In this document: piece by piece, positions 58,500 through 64,000 of the stretch
Position numbering within the stretch: the stretch's first letter is position 1
Layout of the letters: each line of letters opens with the position of its first letter
DNA from: Desmodus rotundus
Lineage: Eukaryota > Chordata > Mammalia > Chiroptera > Phyllostomidae
Length of the DNA stretch: 64,000 nucleotides
Direction: 5' to 3'
NCBI RefSeq assembly: GCF_022682495.2
Contig: NC_071398.1
Location: 87,645,398 to 87,709,397, forward strand
Notes under the pieces: generated by a model
The model's input: the letters and a program-made list of their open reading frames with translations, nothing else
Database searches by the model: none
Told to the model about the DNA's origin: nothing
Made by a program: the position numbers and the translations under genes

Positions 58500-58625
58500 T
58501 GTATCAGCCTCACCCAGCAAGACGGCGAGCTCCTTGGGGGCAGAGACCCAGGCTCATGCATCCGTGAGTCCCTAATAGCTAGCACATGGCTTGGTATACA
58601 GCAAGTGTTCAAGAAAACCTCACTG
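58500..58625 (+). mobile_element. L2 (LINE-2) 3' end fragment
   Basis: GACGGCGAGCTCCTTGGGGG, then CTAATAGCTAGCACATGGCT and AGCAAGTGTTCAAGAAAACC. Confidence 0.6.
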
Positions 58626-60234
58626 AAGACCACAGTAAATTAACTGAGTATCCAAAGATTTGGGGGAACATGGATCAGATTGTCCACTCCCCCAACAGCT
58701 TAGAATGTGATCCAGAAGCGCCGGCTCCCCTGCACACAGCTTCCGAGGAGGCGTCAGGAAGTCTGCCGGCGCCTGCTCCGGGGCTGGGTGCAGACGGCTG
58801 TGCTGTGGGCCTGTGCTTCGAGCCCGGGGCTGAAAAGGGTCCACCCTTCTTAACTTCCTTCCACTTCTTACTGGGGAAAGCCCATTCTTTCCTCAATGGG
58901 AAAAAATTAATTTATAATATTTCAGGTGCTTTTTAAATGTATCTGGTTTATAACTTCATAATTTATTTTCCTATGTTGTACTGCAAAGCAGAAAGGACTT
59001 AGAAGAACCAGCTGTATGTTTCTGACTAAGGGAAATGGTGAAAGCTAAGCTGGAACTGAGCAGGAGGGCAAATCAGCCAGGGCTGGGGAACCAAGGAATA
59101 AGGGGGAAAAAAACGAGGACCCAGCTCGATCCCATAGGAGGCACAAGGTGAGAACTAGCTAAAAGACTCCAAGTCGGAGAGGGATGAGTAAGATTTTTTA
59201 CTTGAAGCTGTGCCAGCAAACGATTAACGTAGGGCTTATTACATTTTGCTTTATTTGGTTGCAGAAACTAAAGCACAGCTGAACAGGGCCCATAAAGACC
59301 AATGAGGCCTAGGGAGAAAAAGGTTGGAGAAAGGCAGTGAAAGAAGACAGGCAGGGTATCAGCCTCTCAGGTGCACTCTACGTTCCCTTGTACGGTTTCA
59401 TCCCTGTGTTGGTGAGGCTCACTTGCTCTAGTTCTCTCTTCCCCCTTGCGTACGCATGTCTGATACTGTACTCCTTTTCTGGCCAGTCTGCGCATAACCT
59501 TGAACGTTCTCATTGGACCAGAGTTTAATTTTAGTTATAATATGTGAGAAGGCAGTATTTTGGTATCAGAAATTTAATGGCATTTCTTATCATTCTGGAA
59601 GCGCTGAAAACTTATTCATTTTATACAGGTTTCCTTAGAGTACCGCAGTCTTTCATGAAGATTGAATGCTTCCATTGATGGAATATTAGGAGCTTAAGCA
59701 TAGAGATATTTCAGCTTTAATCCCTTTAGTAAGTTATTTTGTGTAAGAAGTACACTATCTGCCCAGAATTTAGCTAAGTTTCAATTTTTCATGTTGATTC
59801 ATACTTAAGTCTCCTCTTTTCTGGTTCAGTCTTTCCCTGAAGAATTTTGACCTCATTCTCCCTTGGTGGGCTATACATTTTTTTATCTTGGAATCTTTTT
59901 AGAATTCTTGTGGTTTGAGAGATTTTAGCAACAGGCCTATTTTCGCCACTGGAAGGCAATCCCTCTGTGGAAGCATCATTGATCTTCACATTGCAGCCTG
60001 TACTTTTCTCTTAATAAAATAAACATTTATTTGTGGGTTACTACTGCCCTCCTAATTTCTCTTTTTTGTAAAAATTTATTTATGCACTTGGTCTTATTCC
60101 AATATTTAGTAATACTGAGGGGAAATTTGAAAGTAGAGAATGGCTCAACACTTCCCTTCCAAAAGCTTATCCCCTCATTGGGCGTATAAAAATATGTGCA
60201 CACAAGAGACCAGAGCATTAATAACAATAACAAT

Positions 60235-60400
60235 AAACTTGCTTATGGAACTTTATTGTTTTCAAGGGGCGTTCTCTTACTTGACCCTACGATGATCCTC
60301 TGAGGTAGATGTTACGATCATTCCCATTTTACACATGAGAAAACCAAATACAAAAAGTTGAAATGACTTGTTTAAGTTCCTTTAACCATAACTGGAGTTT
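60235..60400 (-). mobile_element. MIR element, antisense
   Basis: GATGATCCTCTGAGGTAGAT, CATTCCCATTTTACACATGA and GAAATGACTTGTTTAAGTTC are clear antisense MIR. Confidence 0.7.
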
Positions 60401-60412
60401 TAAATCAGTCTT

Positions 60413-60630
60413 CAACCCTGGCTGGTGTGGCTCAATGGATTGAGTGCCAGCTTGTGAACCAAAGGGCTGTGGGCTCAATTCCCAGTCAGGGCACATCATG
60501 CCTGGGTTGCGGTCCAGGTCCCCAGTTGGGGGCACATGAGAGGCAACCACACACTGATGTTTCTCTTCCTCTCTTTCTCCTTCCCCTCTCTCTACAAATA
60601 AATAAATAAAATCTTAAATAAATAAACAAA
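60413..60630 (+). mobile_element. VES-type SINE
   Basis: Head ACCCTGGCTGGTGTGGCTCA, core CAATTCCCAGTCAGGGCACA, CT block and a long AAATAAATAAATAAA-type tail. Target duplication of 12 bp with two mismatches: TAAATCAGTCTT (60401-60412) and TAAATTGGTCTT (60631-60642). Confidence 0.95.
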
Positions 60631-61462
60631 TAAATTGGTCTTGTAATTCCAAAGCCTAGTGCTTACCACATTGCCTCTCAACAATGAAAAACTAAGACAT
60701 TATTCTCTGTCCCAAGCCCCCTACATTACCCAGTGTTAGAATTTGAGAAACATAGGAAGCATTCTAATTATAACACTTATAGATATTTTTTTTTCAATGC
60801 CATAAGGAAAAAAAAAGAGTATATTTCAAAGAAAAGTTGGGACTTGAACTTTGGACCAGGAGTGAGAATGGGGCCTCTAACTAGAAGAGGGAGGGACATT
60901 TGTGTGGGGGATAACAAAGGTAAAGCTCCAGTTTTACTAAGAGACCTGTTTGTGGAAGACAGTGGGAGGGTGTCCTTCCCTGAAATAAAGGGCTCACGGG
61001 GAGCTGTAGACAAGATTCTTTGCATCAGTAGCCTGTGGACAAATAATAGTGTGGAATGTTCTGAATGCTAGGCTGAAGAATTTTATTTTATAGGGGTTGG
61101 TGAGCCTCTGGAGGGTTTTGTGCTCAGAAACGACAAAGTCAAATCACTGCTTTAGTCAGATTTTTAATGAGCCAAGAAGCAGAAACATCAGCTGAGAAGC
61201 TACTGTATAAGTCCAGGCACTAAGTGATGACCACCTGGACCAGTGGAGGGCAAGGGGGATGAAGAAGAAAGAGACAAAAGTGAAACAACTTTAAATAAAA
61301 GAGACAATACAATGTGGCTCACTAACGAGAACAAAGAAAGACTTCAGGGAAGCTACTGTGCTTTGTAGAGAAGCAATCTAAGAAATGGCCATAATGAAGG
61401 TAGCAGTCATAGACACGGTCTCAAGCACATTAAAAAAAAATTTTTTAACTTACTAAGATCTA

Positions 61463-62112
61463 TGAGGTCTGCCCAGAAAGTATCCAGCCATGTAATATGA
61501 AAAATAGAGACATCTGTTGAAGAAGACACAAGATACAAGAAACATTGTACAGAGGACAATGTTGCCTCAGTCCCCTTCAAAGTAAGCACCTTGGAACCAA
61601 TGATCATCATTTTCTTGAATCTCATCAACAGTCTGAAATCTCTTCCCTTTCAAAGGCGATTTTAGTTTTGAGAAAAGCCAGAAATCGCAGGGCATCAAAT
61701 CTTGGCTGTCAGAGGGCTGAGTCACCTGGGTGATTTGATGTTTTGCCAAAAAACTCTGCATGAGACGTGATGCATGAATGGACGTGTTGCCATGATGAAG
61801 CTGCCAATCACCAGCTGCCCAAAGCTGCGGCCTTCTGAATTATCCAAATAGTTTCTGGGGGGAAATGTTCAAGCTGAATGCAAAATGTGTTGCAGATTTC
61901 TTGTTCTACTCAGTCATTTTGACTGCAACAGCCACACAGCACACATGCTCATTCAATGGTGTCTCTCACCCCCACTGACTAGTACAGTAAAGTCATCATT
62001 GGTCACACATGCGCATTCCAGTCCACTCTCCTTGGCTGCCAGGTTACATCGATGTCATGCAGACCATTTTCGTTATATTAACAATGGCTGGACTTTTTCC
62101 AGAGACACCTTA
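61463..62112 (-). mobile_element. Mariner DNA transposon remnant (transposase pseudogene)
   Basis: A 650-bp element with about 30-bp imperfect terminal inverted repeats sharing AGGT near the tip and TCCAGCCAT further in, bounded by TA at both ends (61461-61462 and 62113-62114). The minus strand encodes mariner transposase fragments: FLAKHQI, then SQDLMPCDFWLF (the third catalytic Asp, in PCDF, is kept), KLKSPLKGKRF, and the C-terminal YFEGD. Intact mariners are about 1.3 kb, so roughly half is missing. An internal deletion precedes the C-terminus, and frames are broken upstream. It resembles the mariner known from cattle and some other mammals as I remember it. Confidence 0.88.
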
Positions 62113-62409
62113 TATTATTCCTTCATTGATAATCTCCAACTTAAAAGGTAAAAATATTATCTTGGGTACTTTTTAAGTTTATAACTTCCCTATATGGACA
62201 AGACCAGTAAACAGCAGCTTGACAACTTTCTAGTTGAAATCCAATCATAAATTACCACTCAAAACCACCTTTAGTCACAAGAAATTTTCCCTTCTTCCTT
62301 ATTTCAAAACAAACGATTTCTAGAATCACTTCTGATTGGTGTGTTGTTGTAATAGTCCGGCTTATTTTATTGCAACCCATCTTCAAGACCCTTAGACTAA
62401 AGAGCTTAT

Positions 62410-62485
62410 GTGGTGTGAAGTTCTTACATTTTTTGGTCTCAAGAACACTTTATATTCTTAAAATTACTGAGGACCTATAAGAGAC
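62410..62485 (+). mobile_element. Ancient interspersed repeat, left part (host of the LTR)
   Basis: TTTTGGTCTCAAGAACACTT and AAAATTACTGAGGACCTATA belong to the same family as 38790-38960. The repeat resumes after the LTR at 63016. Confidence 0.5.
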
Positions 62486-63015
62486 TGTTCTGCGTGGCGT
62501 GGGCCCAGCTCCCACTCAGAAAGGCCAGTGGGGAGCGAGGTCCAGCACGCAGGACCCATGCCCACGGATAGGTTCTCCCATGGGGAATCAGGTCTGCATT
62601 GTACCCAGGCCACTCTGAGGCTTGCTTTTGCTAAAACTCCCCCGCCCTGAACTGAGGCAGCAAACGTTTACGGCATATCTTTAAAGTAACTTCCTAAAAT
62701 CTATGCTAAACCTCCCAAGGACAGGTGTAACCAGTTCAACCACTTTTCCCTTTAATTTGCAAATATCCTTCCTCTTTTATGTAATTAGCAACACCCTCTC
62801 CTTTGTTTTCTGTAAAAGGTAACCACCTAAAGCGAACCTGGGCATAGTAAATGAGGACCATCCTCAATGTAATGTGCCCAGAAAAGCAATAAAAGCCCGT
62901 CAAGGCAAGGGTCGAGGGGCTCTCCTGTGCCGTCCCTTTTCCTCCATAAGACTCCATTGTCCGTGTGAATTTGTCTCGTCTCAGCCACGGCACACGGCAT
63001 CCACATCGAGGACCA
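62486..63015 (+). mobile_element. Solo LTR of an endogenous retrovirus
   Basis: A 530-bp unit that starts TG (62486) and ends CA (63015). It is flanked by AGAGAC (62480-62485) and AGAGAA (63016-63021), a 6-bp target duplication with one change. A poly(A) signal AATAAA at 62888-62893 lies before a C/T-rich R/U5-like part. No gag, pol or env sequence is attached, so it is a recombined solo LTR. The 85- and 77-residue minus frames and the 71-residue plus frame here are shadows. Confidence 0.85.
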
Positions 63016-63480
63016 AGAGAACTTTTGATTATATGGCATATAGTTACTGGTATCTTGCATTTGATATAAAAGCAGAATATTTAAGATAATGATCTATATA
63101 TTCATTTTTAAAGAACAATAGTAAACCCATTATATGTTTTAACATAAATGTATTATAATAAAAATGATGTTTTCCATCCAAAAAATAGTAAGAGGAGCAG
63201 CATTATTGGACATTTTTGCAAATTCCTTTAGTGGCTTGTTGAAGACAGCTGAATTCTCATGCTGCTTCTATAAGCAGGCTATTAATATACGTTTCCATTA
63301 AAGTTTATGAGAAAAATCTGACCTCACACAGGTATGTCATTGGAAAAAGAGACATCTTTTAATAGTCATTTTAAAAATTACCTCCGATACCACACCCAAA
63401 CCTTACGAGTGATAGTTCCTTGAAGGTGAGTTGAAATATGGACTATGAAACCAAGTATCAGAAAACTTTTTGAACTTTTT
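63016..63480 (+). mobile_element. Ancient interspersed repeat, right part
   Basis: It continues the repeat broken by the LTR: TTGATTATATGGCATATAGT, AGTAAACCCATTATATGTTT, AAGAGGAGCAGCATTATTGG and AGACAGCTGAATTCTCATGC. Confidence 0.5.
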
Positions 63481-63724
63481 AATATTTAAATACACTGGTC
63501 TTACTCTTAAGTAAATCTGTTACCTTTGCATGACTTTGTAGTACGCAAGGGTATGTTTGTCATTTGGAAAATACTGGTTCTTGAGTGACGCCACTCTTTC
63601 AAAGGTTAACACGTTTCATTACAGAAAACTAAATCACATTTGTTAATGTTACTACCAATCTCCTCAGAAAAGTCTTTAAGTATTTAGACTGTGAAATTCA
63701 AAACAGTATATATAATTTTTCCAA

Positions 63725-64000
63725 AATTCTTTTTTCTCTCAATAGTTTATTTTTATTATATTTTCCATCACCATTTATCTCCCTTAGACCCTCTCCCGCC
63801 TCTGCTCACACCCTCCCCATCCTCAGTCACACCGCACTGTCACCCCAGCCCAAGAGTCCTTTTTCTTATTTGCTCCATCCCTCCACCCCCCACACCCAGC
63901 GCTCTCAGCTGCTCTCTGTCTCTGCGCCTGTTTCAATGATGCCTGTTAGTTCAGTTTGTTCATTAGATGCTGCCTAGGAGTGAATATTCATTTATAAGTT
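63725..64000 (-). mobile_element. L1 3'UTR, antisense, cut by window edge
   Basis: AATAGTTTATTTTTATTATA, TTTTCCATCACCATTTATCT and long C/T blocks match the antisense 3'UTR of bat and other laurasiatherian L1. It continues beyond the window. Confidence 0.7.

Larger units (their letters stand above)
42586..64000. other. 5' flanking / intergenic region upstream of PLA2G4A
   Basis: This is 21 kb of upstream flank with no recognisable coding exon. In mammals PTGS2 lies further upstream in head-to-head orientation, so it is expected beyond the right edge; no PTGS2 exon is seen here. Stretches with nothing named beyond short simple repeats are 42900-43825, 44044-45270, 45530-46185, 46350-47106, 47339-48119, 49037-51829 (but see the exon-like block), 52830-54125, 54690-55210, 55444-56435, 56626-57435, 58626-60230 and 60643-61460. 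Confidence 0.85.

Noticed and set aside
1..64000. CRISPR arrays, operons, phage or other prokaryotic defence systems
   Set aside because: No regularly spaced repeats, no clustered long frames and no ribosome-binding-site layout; the window is clearly mammalian.
42586..64000. PTGS2 or another neighbouring gene
   Set aside because: No exon with recognisable cyclooxygenase sequence was found; the gene is expected further to the right.

Overview
This is vertebrate nuclear DNA, most likely from a bat of the yangochiropteran type. About 17 tRNA-derived SINEs share the bat VES head and tail, and they sit among laurasiatherian L1 sequence, MIR, L2, MaLR LTRs, a mariner and a hAT remnant. No bacterial, plasmid or phage feature is present. 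Most open frames are chance frames in introns or repeats.

One gene is recognisable: the 5' part of PLA2G4A (cytosolic phospholipase A2 alpha) on the minus strand. Exon 3 (1554-1635) encodes the start of the C2 domain. Exon 2 (15406-15508) carries the start codon. A non-coding exon 1 lies at about 42494-42585 in the GC-richest, CpG-bearing part of the window. Exon 4 onward lies to the left of the window. Coordinates 42586-64000 are 5' flank; in mammals the next gene in that direction is normally PTGS2, which is not reached here.

Layout. Intron 3 (partial): 1-1553. Intron 2: 1636-15405, with a degraded L1 ORF2 at 2932-5500, a second L1 at 11570-13380 and antisense L1 3' ends at 13960-14945. 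Intron 1: 15509-42493, with antisense L1 at 16085-17130, an L1 cluster at 23060-26960 that keeps an L1 5'UTR, a twin-primed L1 at 30907-31238, a MaLR LTR, a hAT MITE and an ERV LTR. The 5' flank holds SINEs, an antisense L1 at 51830-52465, a mariner remnant bounded by TA at 61463-62112, and a solo LTR with a target duplication at 62486-63015.

The points most worth a second look are: an AUG-stop minimal uORF in exon 1; an L1 5'UTR whose antisense promoter, if active, would fire into PLA2G4A exon 2 and has consensus splice donors; a textbook twin-priming L1 insertion with an 18-bp target duplication; a solo LTR inside an older repeat; and an exon-like 267-nt block about 8 kb upstream of the promoter. 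I found nothing that I would call a new biological system. All family assignments come from recognising sequence by eye, not from a database search.
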